A stretch of 64,000 bases of DNA from Sphaerotilus montanus (lineage in GTDB: Bacteria; Pseudomonadota; Gammaproteobacteria; Burkholderiales; Burkholderiaceae_C): positions 3,348,001-3,412,000 of the forward strand of contig NZ_JACCFH010000001.1 in assembly GCF_013410775.1 (NCBI RefSeq), written 5' to 3'. The notes beneath the pieces are model-generated. The model did no database searches. It saw only the letters and a list, made by a program, of their open reading frames with translations, and had not been told where the DNA came from. Positions 30,336 through 38,954 of this stretch are shown in pieces. The first letter of the stretch is position 1; every line of letters begins with the position of its first letter. The translations under genes and the position numbers were made by a program.

Positions 30336-30844
30336 GCCGGAGCCGGAGCGTGCGCAGGGCCTCCCGGACCCCGCACGGGTTCGCGATGATCGAGGTGCTG
30401 GTGTCGGTCGTGATCCTGGCGGTGGCGGCACTGGGCTACGCCGCATTGCAGTTGCGCGGGCTGTCCGCCAACTCCAGCGCGATGTGGCGCAGCAAGGCCA
30501 CCGTGCTGGCCTACGAGGCCGCCGACCGCGTACGTGCCAACCTGCCCGGTGTGACGGCAGGGCAGTACAGCCTCCTGGTCACGCCATCGACCGCGACCTC
30601 CGCCTGCACGCTGACCAATGTCTGCAGCACCACCCAGATGGCGGCCCGCGATTTCGTGCAGTGGCGCACCGCGGTCCTGAACGCGCTGCCCGGCGGTTCC
30701 GGTGCGATCTGTCTGGACAGCTCGGCCGACGACGGCACGGCCGCCGCGCCAGCCTGCGACGGAACCGGGTCCCAGATCGCCATCAAGGTCTTCTGGAGCG
30801 AACGGGGCACGGAGTCCCGCTTCGTCAACGTGGTGCGGCCATGA
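30326..30844 (+). CDS. pilV: Type IV minor pilin PilV (GspI-like)
   Basis: 172 residues, overlapping fimT by 10 bp. An 18-residue basic leader ends at HG|FAMIEVLVSVVILAVAALG, a type III signal with Glu5. The globular part has three cysteine pairs (SACTLTNVC, AICLDSS, PACDGTG), presumably disulfides. It ends with VFWSERGTESRFVNVV, a form common in betaproteobacterial PilV. It is a component of the PilVWX-FimT tip complex. Confidence 0.88.
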   Translation: MRLSRSRSVRRASRTPHGFAMIEVLVSVVILAVAALGYAALQLRGLSANSSAMWRSKATVLAYEAADRVRANLPGVTAGQYSLLVTPSTATSACTLTNVCSTTQMAARDFVQWRTAVLNALPGGSGAICLDSSADDGTAAAPACDGTGSQIAIKVFWSERGTESRFVNVVRP

Positions 30845-31896
30845 CGTCAACCCGCCGCCTGCGCCGTGTCCGAGGGGTCACGCTGGTCGAGCTGCTGGTG
30901 GCCATGGGGCTGGGGCTGTTCCTGGTGGGGGTCATGGGCACGATCTTCCTGGGCAGCAAGGGCACCTTCCAGTCGCAGAACCATGTCGCCCGCCTGCAGG
31001 AGAGCGCCCGCTTCAGCGTGGACACCCTTTCCGCCGACCTGCGCATGGCCGGGTTCCAGGGCTGCCGCGGCCTGGGACTCACGACCCCGATGCTGAACAC
31101 GCTCAACACGCCCACGGCGTTCCTCTACAACTTCGCGCAGGGTGTCTGGGCGTCGCGCCACAACGGCTCGGCCTGGGGGCCGGCGCTGGCGTCGACCCTC
31201 ACCAGCCTGAGTCCGGCCCCGGACAGCGCCGGCGACGTGCTGACCGTGCGCCGCGCCGTGGGGACGGGCTGGTCGCTGACGGCCGAGATGGGCAGCGCCA
31301 CCGCCGCGCTGAATGTCACGTCGACCGGGCGCATCACGACGGGTGACCTGCTGATGGTGTCCGACTGCGCTGGCGCCGCCGTCTTCCAGGCGACCAACGC
31401 CACGCCCGGCGTGAGTGGCTCGATCGAGCACAGCGCCAGTGTCACGGCCACGCCAGGGGTCAGCACGAACAGCCTGGGGCGTCCCTTCCTGCAGGATGCG
31501 GTGGTCTACCGTCTGGGCACCGTCACCTATTACCTGGCCCCCAGCCAGCGCACCGGCAAGACGACGCAGCGGGCCCTGTGGTCCTTCACCAGCCCGGTCT
31601 ACGACGGCACGGTGCAGCCGCAGGAGCTGGTCACCGGTGTCGAAAGGTTCCGGGTCACGCTGGGCCTGGACAGCAACGGCGACGGTGCCGCCGACGCCTA
31701 TGCCGCACCGGCCGCCGTCACCGACTGGGCCCGGGTGGTGACGGTCCAGACCGAGCTGCTGCTGGCCAGCACCGAGGATGGCATCTCCAGCAGCGTCCAG
31801 CCCTACACCTTCGACGGCACGACCGTGACGCCGACCGACCGCCGGCTGCGCACGGTCGTGTCACTGACCGCGCAGGTACGCAATGCGCTGCGCTGA
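30841..31896 (+). CDS. pilW: Type IV minor pilin PilW (GspJ-like)
   Basis: 351 residues, start overlapping pilV (ATGA). The leader is 12 residues. The cleavage site is RG|VTLVELLVAMGLGLFL, so residue +1 is Val rather than Phe, while Glu5 is kept. After the helix come RLQESARFSVDTLSADLRMAGFQGCRG (typical PilW) and a long beta-rich domain. It partners PilX and PilV at the pilus tip. Confidence 0.9.
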   Translation: MTSTRRLRRVRGVTLVELLVAMGLGLFLVGVMGTIFLGSKGTFQSQNHVARLQESARFSVDTLSADLRMAGFQGCRGLGLTTPMLNTLNTPTAFLYNFAQGVWASRHNGSAWGPALASTLTSLSPAPDSAGDVLTVRRAVGTGWSLTAEMGSATAALNVTSTGRITTGDLLMVSDCAGAAVFQATNATPGVSGSIEHSASVTATPGVSTNSLGRPFLQDAVVYRLGTVTYYLAPSQRTGKTTQRALWSFTSPVYDGTVQPQELVTGVERFRVTLGLDSNGDGAADAYAAPAAVTDWARVVTVQTELLLASTEDGISSSVQPYTFDGTTVTPTDRRLRTVVSLTAQVRNALR

Positions 31897-31906
31897 GGGG
31901 AGGCGC

Positions 31907-32461
31907 ATGGTCCGTGGTCGCACCCGCGGGTTTTCGCTCGTCACCATCCTGGTGATGCTGGTGGTGCTGATGTCGCTGGCGCTGGCGGGCATGAACTCCG
32001 GCATCGTGCAGGAGCGCATGGCTGGCAATGCCCGCGACCGCAACACCGCGCTGCAGGCGGCCGAGGCCGCGCTGCGGGACGCCGAAGCGGACATCGAGGC
32101 CAACCTCACGGTGGCGTCCGCCTTCGTGTCGGCCTGTACCGGGGGGCTGTGCCTGCCGCCATCGATGACGTCCGCCAGTCCCACCTCGCTGCCGCTGTGG
32201 CAGACGATCGACTGGGGCGCCTCGGCTGGCAAGAGCCGCGCCTACGGCAGTGTCACCGGGGCGACCGCACTGCCGGGTGTGGGCAGCCAGCCGCGCTACA
32301 TCGTCGAGCGGCTGCCTCCGCTGGCACCGGCCAGCGGCACGTCGGCCAGCCTGGCCAGCAGCCTCGATGACGCGCCCCAGGCATTTCGCATCACGGCCCG
32401 CGGCACCGGCGTGCGGGCATCGACCGTCGTCATTCTCCAGTCCACCTACATCAAGCAATGA
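31907..32461 (+). CDS. pilX: Type IV minor pilin PilX (GspK-like)
   Basis: 184 residues. I chose ATG 31907 over 31883 because GGGGAGG lies just upstream and the leader becomes 8 residues (MVRGRTRG). The mature protein begins FSLVTILVMLVVLMSLALAG. Position 5 is Thr, so the otherwise conserved Glu5 is missing. That is known for PilX/GspK-type tip pilins. RNTALQAAEAALRDAEADIE is the usual PilX helix. It overlaps pilY1 by 4 bp. Confidence 0.87.
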   Translation: MVRGRTRGFSLVTILVMLVVLMSLALAGMNSGIVQERMAGNARDRNTALQAAEAALRDAEADIEANLTVASAFVSACTGGLCLPPSMTSASPTSLPLWQTIDWGASAGKSRAYGSVTGATALPGVGSQPRYIVERLPPLAPASGTSASLASSLDDAPQAFRITARGTGVRASTVVILQSTYIKQ

Positions 32462-35436
32462 CCTCTCCCACTGCCATGGCCGTGTCTTGCACCGATCCGC
32501 GGGCGCGTCTGGGCGGGCTGTGCCTGCTGCTGCTGGGGGCCTTGCCCGGCGCCATGGCCCAGACCGTCAGCTTCGCGCAGAAGCCGCCCTACCTGGCGAC
32601 CGGCGTGCAGCCGAACCTGCTGGTCATCTACGACAACTCGCAGTCGATGGAAGCGGTGATGCCGGGCGGCAACCGCACGACCTTCACCGACGTCAACACC
32701 CGCGGCAACATCGCCCGCCAGGTGCTGCGCGAGAGCATCGCGGCCTACCAGAACAGTTTTCGCTGGGGCCTGGCCACCTTCGCGGCGACTGCACCCTACG
32801 TCCTTGACTACAGCCAGTACGGCTACCCGCCGCCGATGATCCTGTACTACTCGGACAAGGTCACGGGTCTGGGCACCATCCGGCAGCCGGTGCAGACGAC
32901 CTCGGCGACCCACCTGGCCGCGCTGAGCAGCCTGCTGGCCAACCAGACCGCCAATGCCGCGACCACCGAGATCAAGAACTCGACCTGGGCGACGCCGCTG
33001 GCCGGCGCGATCGAGACGGCCGGCAAGTACTTCGGCAACAAGTTCAGCGCCACCCCGACGCCGATCACCGACAACAGCTGCCAGCGCCAGTTCGTCGTGC
33101 TGGCCACCGACGGCGACCCCAACTACAGCAAGGGCGCCCACCGCTACACGACCGACACCGAACTGCGCAACACCAAGGTCAACGGCACCTGGACCTACAG
33201 CCCCGCGACGACCGAGGTCATCGACGAGATCCGGAACCTGCGGGCCGTGACGGTGAACAACCACGCCACGATGAACGGCACCTACGACGTGCAGACCTAC
33301 ATCGTCGGCATGGGCTCCTCGTTCGAGAACGAAAGTTCGGTGGCCGGCATGAACCGCATGGCCGAGGTGGGGGGCACCCAGGCGGCCTACCTTGCCAACG
33401 ACCGCGCCTCGCTCACGGCCGCCTTCGCCGCCATCAACGCCGACATCACGGCGCGGACCGCGTCCTCGTCCGGCGTGGCGCTGAATGCCGGTGCCTGGAG
33501 CAACGGCTCGGTGGCCTACCTGTCACGGTTCAACTCGGGCGACTGGTCGGGACAGTTGCAGGCCTACACGCTGCTGGCCTCCGGGGCCACCAGCGCGACC
33601 GCGCTGTGGGACGCCGCGCAGCGCGTCAACCTGCAGAACTGGAACAGCGGTCGCCAGATCCTCACCTACCGCGGCTCCTCGGCGCTGGGCAGCCGCGGCG
33701 TGGCCTGGCGCTGGCCCGCCAATCCGGCGGCCACCACCGCCACCGAGATTCCCGCCGCGATGGCCACTGCGCTGAACCGCAACGGCGCCGGTACAGCCGA
33801 TACTTACGGGCCATTCCGGCTGAACTACCTGCGCGGCGACACGAGCCGGGAGCTGCGCAACTGCGCGGCCTGCACCGCACCGACCGCGTTCCGCAACCGG
33901 CCGACCACGGTGCTCGGCGACATCATCAACTCCTCGCCGCTCTACCTGGCCAGCGGAGGCCGCTACGTCCGCGACGGTGCCGAGGCCGCCGCCTACGCGA
34001 CCTACCGCACGGCCCGGGCCGCGATGACGCCGATGGTCTACGTCGGGGCCAACGACGGCATGCTCCACGGCTTCAATGCCAGCACCGGCGACGAAGTCTT
34101 CGCCTACGTGCCGGCGATGGTGGCCGACCGGCTCAGCGCCTTGCCGGAGCAGGGCTACGGGCACCAGTACAGCGTGGACGGCCCCCTGGTCGGCGGCGAT
34201 GTCTACTACGGTGGCGGCTGGAAGACCGTGCTGCTGGGCAGCCTCGGTGCCGGCGGCAAGGGCCTGTATGCGCTGGACGTGAGCAACCCGGCCACCTTCA
34301 CCGAGGCCCAGGCGGCCAAGGTCGCTCGCTGGGAGATCGACGGCTCGGATGCTGGCGTCGGCCACATCCTCCAGCCGCCACTGCTGGCCCGTACCCGCGA
34401 CGGCAAGTGGCGGGCGCTCGTCGGCAATGGCTACAACAGCACCGACGGCGTCGCCATGCTGATGGCCATCGACATCGAGACCGGCCAGATCACCCGGATC
34501 AGCACCGGCACCGGCACGGCTGCCGCCCCCAACGGACTGCTCGGTCTGGTCGGTGTCAGCAGCAGCAACAACGGCGTGGTGGACATCGTCTACGCCGGCG
34601 ACCTGCAGGGCAGGCTCTGGAAGTTCGACCTTTCGTCCACCAGCGCGGCGGGCTGGAAGGTCGCCCATGGCACGAGCGCAGCCCCGGCGCCCCTGTTCAC
34701 CACGGCATCCGGCCAGTCGATCACGGCCCGGCCCGATGTCACCCCGCACCCCGAAGGGGGCTACATGGTCACCTTCGGCACCGGCCTCTACCTCTCGACC
34801 ACCGACACGTCGAGCACCGCGCCGCAGGCGCTCTACGGCATCTGGGACAAGGGGGAGACCGTGGCGGCCAGCCAGCTGGTCACGCAGTCGGTGCTCGGCA
34901 CGACGACCGGACCGGACCTGCGCGACTACCGCTTCACCACCTACGCCGTCGGCACGCCAGCCACGGTGTACGCGGGGGACAGCACCGTCACCTCCGCCCT
35001 CTACCGCAGCGACAAGCGCGGCTGGACGCTGGCGCTGCCGACTTCGGGCGAGCGGGTCGTGACGCAGGCGGCCGTGCGTTACGGCAAGGCGATCTTCTCC
35101 ACCATGGTGCCCGGCACGGTCAACTGCAAGGGCGGGGGCGATGGCTGGATCATGGAAGTCGATGCGGTCACCGGCAACCGGTCCGACCTGCCGGCGCTCG
35201 ACACCAATGCCGACAACCTGGTCGATTCGGCGGACCTGCTGACCTTGCAGGCCGCCAGGACGCCGGTGTCCGGGGTGCGCATCGGCGCCATCCCGACCGC
35301 GCCCGGGTTCATCCGCACCAAGGACCGCAAACTCGACGACAAGCTGGTCAATACCTCGGACGGCACGGTGGTCCGCGTCCGGGAAACGGGCGGGTCGCGC
35401 CCCTCGGGCCGCGCCGGCTGGGAGCAGATTCAGTGA
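32458..35436 (+). CDS. pilY1: Type IV pilus tip adhesin PilY1
   Basis: 992 residues, start overlapping pilX (ATGA). The signal peptide ends near GAMAQ. The N-terminal VWA-like domain contains the metal site DNSQSM (LLVIYDNSQSM, about residue 58). The C-terminal half (from about residue 500: VYVGANDGMLHGFNASTGDEVFAYVP) is the PilY1 beta-propeller that defines the family. An EF-hand-like loop, DTNADNLVDSADLL, near residue 915 could bind calcium and control extension/retraction, as in Pseudomonas PilY1. It probably caps the pilus made of the minor pilins encoded here. Confidence 0.92.
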   Translation: MTSPTAMAVSCTDPRARLGGLCLLLLGALPGAMAQTVSFAQKPPYLATGVQPNLLVIYDNSQSMEAVMPGGNRTTFTDVNTRGNIARQVLRESIAAYQNSFRWGLATFAATAPYVLDYSQYGYPPPMILYYSDKVTGLGTIRQPVQTTSATHLAALSSLLANQTANAATTEIKNSTWATPLAGAIETAGKYFGNKFSATPTPITDNSCQRQFVVLATDGDPNYSKGAHRYTTDTELRNTKVNGTWTYSPATTEVIDEIRNLRAVTVNNHATMNGTYDVQTYIVGMGSSFENESSVAGMNRMAEVGGTQAAYLANDRASLTAAFAAINADITARTASSSGVALNAGAWSNGSVAYLSRFNSGDWSGQLQAYTLLASGATSATALWDAAQRVNLQNWNSGRQILTYRGSSALGSRGVAWRWPANPAATTATEIPAAMATALNRNGAGTADTYGPFRLNYLRGDTSRELRNCAACTAPTAFRNRPTTVLGDIINSSPLYLASGGRYVRDGAEAAAYATYRTARAAMTPMVYVGANDGMLHGFNASTGDEVFAYVPAMVADRLSALPEQGYGHQYSVDGPLVGGDVYYGGGWKTVLLGSLGAGGKGLYALDVSNPATFTEAQAAKVARWEIDGSDAGVGHILQPPLLARTRDGKWRALVGNGYNSTDGVAMLMAIDIETGQITRISTGTGTAAAPNGLLGLVGVSSSNNGVVDIVYAGDLQGRLWKFDLSSTSAAGWKVAHGTSAAPAPLFTTASGQSITARPDVTPHPEGGYMVTFGTGLYLSTTDTSSTAPQALYGIWDKGETVAASQLVTQSVLGTTTGPDLRDYRFTTYAVGTPATVYAGDSTVTSALYRSDKRGWTLALPTSGERVVTQAAVRYGKAIFSTMVPGTVNCKGGGDGWIMEVDAVTGNRSDLPALDTNADNLVDSADLLTLQAARTPVSGVRIGAIPTAPGFIRTKDRKLDDKLVNTSDGTVVRVRETGGSRPSGRAGWEQIQ

Positions 35437-35447
35437 GCAGGCCTTCC

Positions 35448-35819
35448 ATGAACCCCTCTTCATCCAGCACCAGATTCAGCGCCAGCGCCTCCCCGGCACC
35501 GTGGTGCCGGACAGCCCTTGCGCTGCTGGTCAGCGTGCTGGCGGTATCCGCGCAAGCAGCGCCTCCGCGCGGGCTGGACATCGACCAGCACAGCGGTGTG
35601 ATCGGCCGCATCGATGTGGCGCGCCAGGTGCTGCAGGTCAGCGGCCAGTCGCTGTCGTGGGACCCGGAGCGCCTGCGGGTGCTGCACGAGCTGACCGGTC
35701 AGCCGGTGCCCCTGTCGCGGCTGCGCAGCGGGATGCGGGTGCGCTACGCACTGGAGCCGATGGGCGCGCGTCCTGCGACGCTGCGCATCGTGACCGTCTA
35801 CGTCCAGGATCTGCCATGA
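35448..35819 (+). CDS. Small exported protein in PilY2 position
   Basis: 123 residues. Signal peptide (ALALLVSVLAVSAQA) cut after AQA. The mature part is a small predicted beta domain (SGVIGRIDVARQVLQVSGQSLSWDPERLRV, then SRLRSGMRVRYALEP). It sits between pilY1 and pilE, where Pseudomonas carries pilY2, and overlaps pilE by 4 bp. I cannot show homology to PilY2. The position and size are the only link. The fold might be an OB-like or TrmB-like beta barrel. Confidence 0.65.
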   Translation: MNPSSSSTRFSASASPAPWCRTALALLVSVLAVSAQAAPPRGLDIDQHSGVIGRIDVARQVLQVSGQSLSWDPERLRVLHELTGQPVPLSRLRSGMRVRYALEPMGARPATLRIVTVYVQDLP

Positions 35820-36250
35820 ACCGCCCGCACCGTATCCGTCATCGCCTGGTGCGTGGTTTCACGCTGGTGGAGCTGACCATCGCGGTGGCGGTGGTCGGGA
35901 TCCTGGCGGCCGTGGCCTTGCCCTCCTACCGCGAGCATGTGGCGGCTTCGCGCCGCGCCGATGCCCGGTCGGCGCTGCTGGGTGTCGCGCAGGTGATGGA
36001 GCGCTACTACACCGAGCGGGGCACGTATGTCGGAGCCACGCTGGGTACGGGCGGACTCCATCCGGCGACCTCGCCGCAGGGCTACTACACGCTGTCCATC
36101 GCCAGTCAGAGTGCCGGCGCGTTCAGCCTGAGTGCCACCCGGGCCGGCGCCCAGGTCGGCGACAAGTGCGGCAACTACACCTACGACCAGGCCGGCACCA
36201 AGGGCGTTGCTTCGGCTTCGACGGGCTACACCGCCGCGAAGTGCTGGTGA
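35816..36250 (+). CDS. pilE: Type IV minor pilin PilE
   Basis: 144 residues, overlapping the previous gene (ATGA). The 14-residue leader ends RG|FTLVELTIAVAVVGILAAVALPSY, with Glu5 and the Pro kink. It continues EHVAASRRADARSALLGVAQVMERYY, typical of PilE minor pilins. A C-terminal disulfide loop runs between the Cys of GDKCGNYTY and the final Cys (AAKCW). It closes the pilus tip operon. The major pilin and pilus motor genes are not in this window. Confidence 0.9.
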   Translation: MNRPHRIRHRLVRGFTLVELTIAVAVVGILAAVALPSYREHVAASRRADARSALLGVAQVMERYYTERGTYVGATLGTGGLHPATSPQGYYTLSIASQSAGAFSLSATRAGAQVGDKCGNYTYDQAGTKGVASASTGYTAAKCW

Positions 36251-36269
36251 GCCTGCGCCGTGCAGGTGT

Positions 36270-36869
36270 TCAACGCGGCGGCAGATCGAGCCGGGCGCGC
36301 AGGTGCTGGTGCACCGTCGGCCACTCCGGCGCGGTGATGCTGTAGACGCAGGTGTCGCGCAGGCTGCCGTCGGCGGTGCGCTGGTGGTGGCGCAGGATGC
36401 CGTCGAGCTGGGCGCCGAGCCGCTCGATGGCGCGGCGGCTCTGCAGGTTGAAGCGGTGGGTGCGGAACTCGACCGCGATGCAGTCCAGCGTCTCGAAGGC
36501 GTGGCGCAGCAGCAGCCACTTGGCCTCGGTGTTCAAGGCCGTGCGCTGCACGCGCCTGGCCAGCCAGGTCGAGCCGATCTCCACGCGCCGGAAACGCGCG
36601 TCGATGTGCATGTAGGTGGTCATGCCGACCGGCACGCCATCGGCATCCAGCACCGCGAACGGCAGCATCGATCCGGTTGCCTGCAGGCCGAGCCGGCGCT
36701 CGATCTCGGCGGCCATGCCCTCCGGCGACGGCACCACGGTGTACCAGGTGGTCCAGAGTTCGCCTTCGCGCACGGCGTCGGCCAGCGCCAGGGCGTGGTC
36801 AGGGCGCAGCGGTTCCAGCCGCACGTGCGTGCCGTTCAGCACCACCGGGATGGGCCAGGCGCCGCTCAT
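36270..36869 (-). CDS. GNAT N-acetyltransferase, RimJ/RimL-like
   Basis: 199 residues. A GNAT fold is suggested by VRLEPLRPDHA at the N-terminus, PVGMTTYMHIDARFRRVEIGSTWLARRVQRTALNTEAKWLLLRHAF (the acetyl-CoA region; the usual Q/RxxGxG/A is degenerate) and VEFRTHRFNLQSRRAIERLGAQLDGILR, a RimJ-like signature. It probably acetylates a protein N-terminus or small molecule, substrate unknown. The start overlaps the stop of the small membrane protein upstream, so it is likely co-transcribed with it and moxR. It converges on pilE. Confidence 0.85.
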   Translation of the reverse strand: MSGAWPIPVVLNGTHVRLEPLRPDHALALADAVREGELWTTWYTVVPSPEGMAAEIERRLGLQATGSMLPFAVLDADGVPVGMTTYMHIDARFRRVEIGSTWLARRVQRTALNTEAKWLLLRHAFETLDCIAVEFRTHRFNLQSRRAIERLGAQLDGILRHHQRTADGSLRDTCVYSITAPEWPTVHQHLRARLDLPPR

Positions 36870-37159
36870 CGCTTGCGTGCCTTGCCGGACGGTGTCGCCG
36901 GTCTGGCGGGTGCCACCGGTGCGGGCGCCGTCACCGCCACGGGCTCCCGCCGCAGCAGCTTGCGCGCCAGTGTCTTGCCCAGACCGGCACCCAGGCCGAC
37001 CAGCAGGATGCCGCCGATCGAGCCGGTGCCCCAGCCCTGCTCGGTCAGGAAGTCCAGCCCGAAGGCCCGGGCGATCAGGCCACCCGCCATCGCGCCGGCC
37101 ACGAACCCCAGCGCATCCACCAGCCCTTCACCGAGGGCGTTCTTCGTTTCGATGTTCAT
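36866..37159 (-). CDS. Small membrane protein of unknown function
   Basis: 97 residues. Two hydrophobic segments (GLVDALGFVAGAMAGGLIARAFGLDFL and GSIGGILLVGLGAGLGKTLARKLL), Gly/Ala rich, are followed by a Pro/Ala tail ending in Lys/Arg. I recognise no family. It lies 24 bp after moxR and overlaps the GNAT gene by 4 bp. It could be a membrane accessory to the MoxR unit, but that is position only. Confidence 0.6.
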   Translation of the reverse strand: MNIETKNALGEGLVDALGFVAGAMAGGLIARAFGLDFLTEQGWGTGSIGGILLVGLGAGLGKTLARKLLRREPVAVTAPAPVAPARPATPSGKARKR

Positions 37160-37183
37160 CGTTGTCTCCTGTGCCCGAGGGCC

Positions 37184-38038
<855 letters not shown>

Positions 38039-38176
38039 GCGGGTCTCGGGTCGGGAAGGGCAGCAGTGCAGCCGGGGTGGGTGGGGCGGACGGAATCAGT
38101 ATATCGGCGCGGTGGGGGGCGACGCGCCTTGGGGTCGTGGACAATCCGGGCCGGGAAATCAGGGGAAAACAAGACC
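38039..38176. promoter_or_regulatory. Divergent intergenic region, moxR / MfnB-like gene
   Basis: This 138-bp gap must hold promoters for both directions. CAGTATATCGG around 38097-38107 is the only visible AT-rich patch and could be a -10 for either strand. AGGGGAAAAC at 38161-38170 gives a usable ribosome-binding site for the plus-strand gene. I see no clear inverted repeat. Confidence 0.35.
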
Positions 38177-38911
38177 ATGAACCTTCAACTTTGTGTGCGC
38201 GACCCTGCCGAGGCGGCCTGGGCGGTCCGCGCGGGTGCTGCCGGGGTCGAGGTGATGTCGGCCGCGCCGGAGGTGATCCGGGCGGTGGTGACGCGGCTGC
38301 GGCTGCTGCGCGACGGCGTGGTGGTCGGCGCCGGCATCGGTCCGCTCGCGGCACCGACGCCGTCCGCCGTGCGCCAGCGGGTGCTGCGGATCGCCGATTG
38401 CGGGGTGGACCGGGTGCGGGTGCCGGTGCCGGCGCGGCCGTCGTCGGTGCTGCTGCTGACCCAGCTCGGACAGCTCGCCCGCGAGGGTGTGCCGGTGACG
38501 CCGGTGCTGCGCGTGCCGCTGGACCGTGGCGACGGCGCGGCCTGGGCGCAGCGCCTGAGCCTGGCAACCCGGCAGGGCTTCGCCAGCGTGCTGCTGGACG
38601 CCCGCGGCACGGACGCGCAGGGCAGCGATCTCTGGCAGCAGCGCGTCTCGCCGGAGCGCCTGCTCGGGGCCTTCGATGGCCTGCGGCGCATGGACGTGCC
38701 GGTCGGACTGCTGGCCGCACCGCGCCGCGCCGATCTGCCGCAGCTGCTGCGCTGGGCGCCGGACGAGGTGGTGATCGACTGCGGGCGCGAGGATCCGCGC
38801 GAGGGCAGGGTGGTCGACGCGTACCAGTTCGACCAGTGGGTGGCGGCGTTGAAGGGCTTCCAGGCACCGGCGAGCCGGTCGAATGGCGGTCTGGCTTCGG
38901 CCTGGGCTTGA
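38177..38911 (+). CDS. TIM-barrel-like protein resembling MfnB/DUF556 but lacking its lysines
   Basis: 244 residues. The pattern of alternating strands and helices (RDPAEAAWAVRAGAAGVEV..., VVVGAGIGPLAAPTPSAV, GFASVLLDARGTDAQGSDL, VGLLAAPRRADLPQLLRWAPDEVVI) recalls (5-formylfuran-3-yl)methyl phosphate synthase, the methanofuran-pathway MfnB fold. That enzyme forms its Schiff base with a Lys and uses several other Lys residues. This protein has only one Lys, near the C-terminus, so it cannot use that chemistry. It may be a diverged paralogue or a non-catalytic subunit of the C1 pathway cofactor route, whose H4MPT genes are 18 kb away. It lies 43 bp before narX. The family link is by eye and tentative. 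Confidence 0.4.
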   Translation: MNLQLCVRDPAEAAWAVRAGAAGVEVMSAAPEVIRAVVTRLRLLRDGVVVGAGIGPLAAPTPSAVRQRVLRIADCGVDRVRVPVPARPSSVLLLTQLGQLAREGVPVTPVLRVPLDRGDGAAWAQRLSLATRQGFASVLLDARGTDAQGSDLWQQRVSPERLLGAFDGLRRMDVPVGLLAAPRRADLPQLLRWAPDEVVIDCGREDPREGRVVDAYQFDQWVAALKGFQAPASRSNGGLASAWA

Positions 38912-38954
38912 GCTGCGTCAATCTGATCGTGCGATCGGCCCCTAGAGTGCGCCG

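Noticed and set aside
38922-38935. Short inverted repeat GATCG-TG-CGATC before narX
   Set aside because: Only five paired bases and no promoter elements around it; likely chance in GC-rich DNA.
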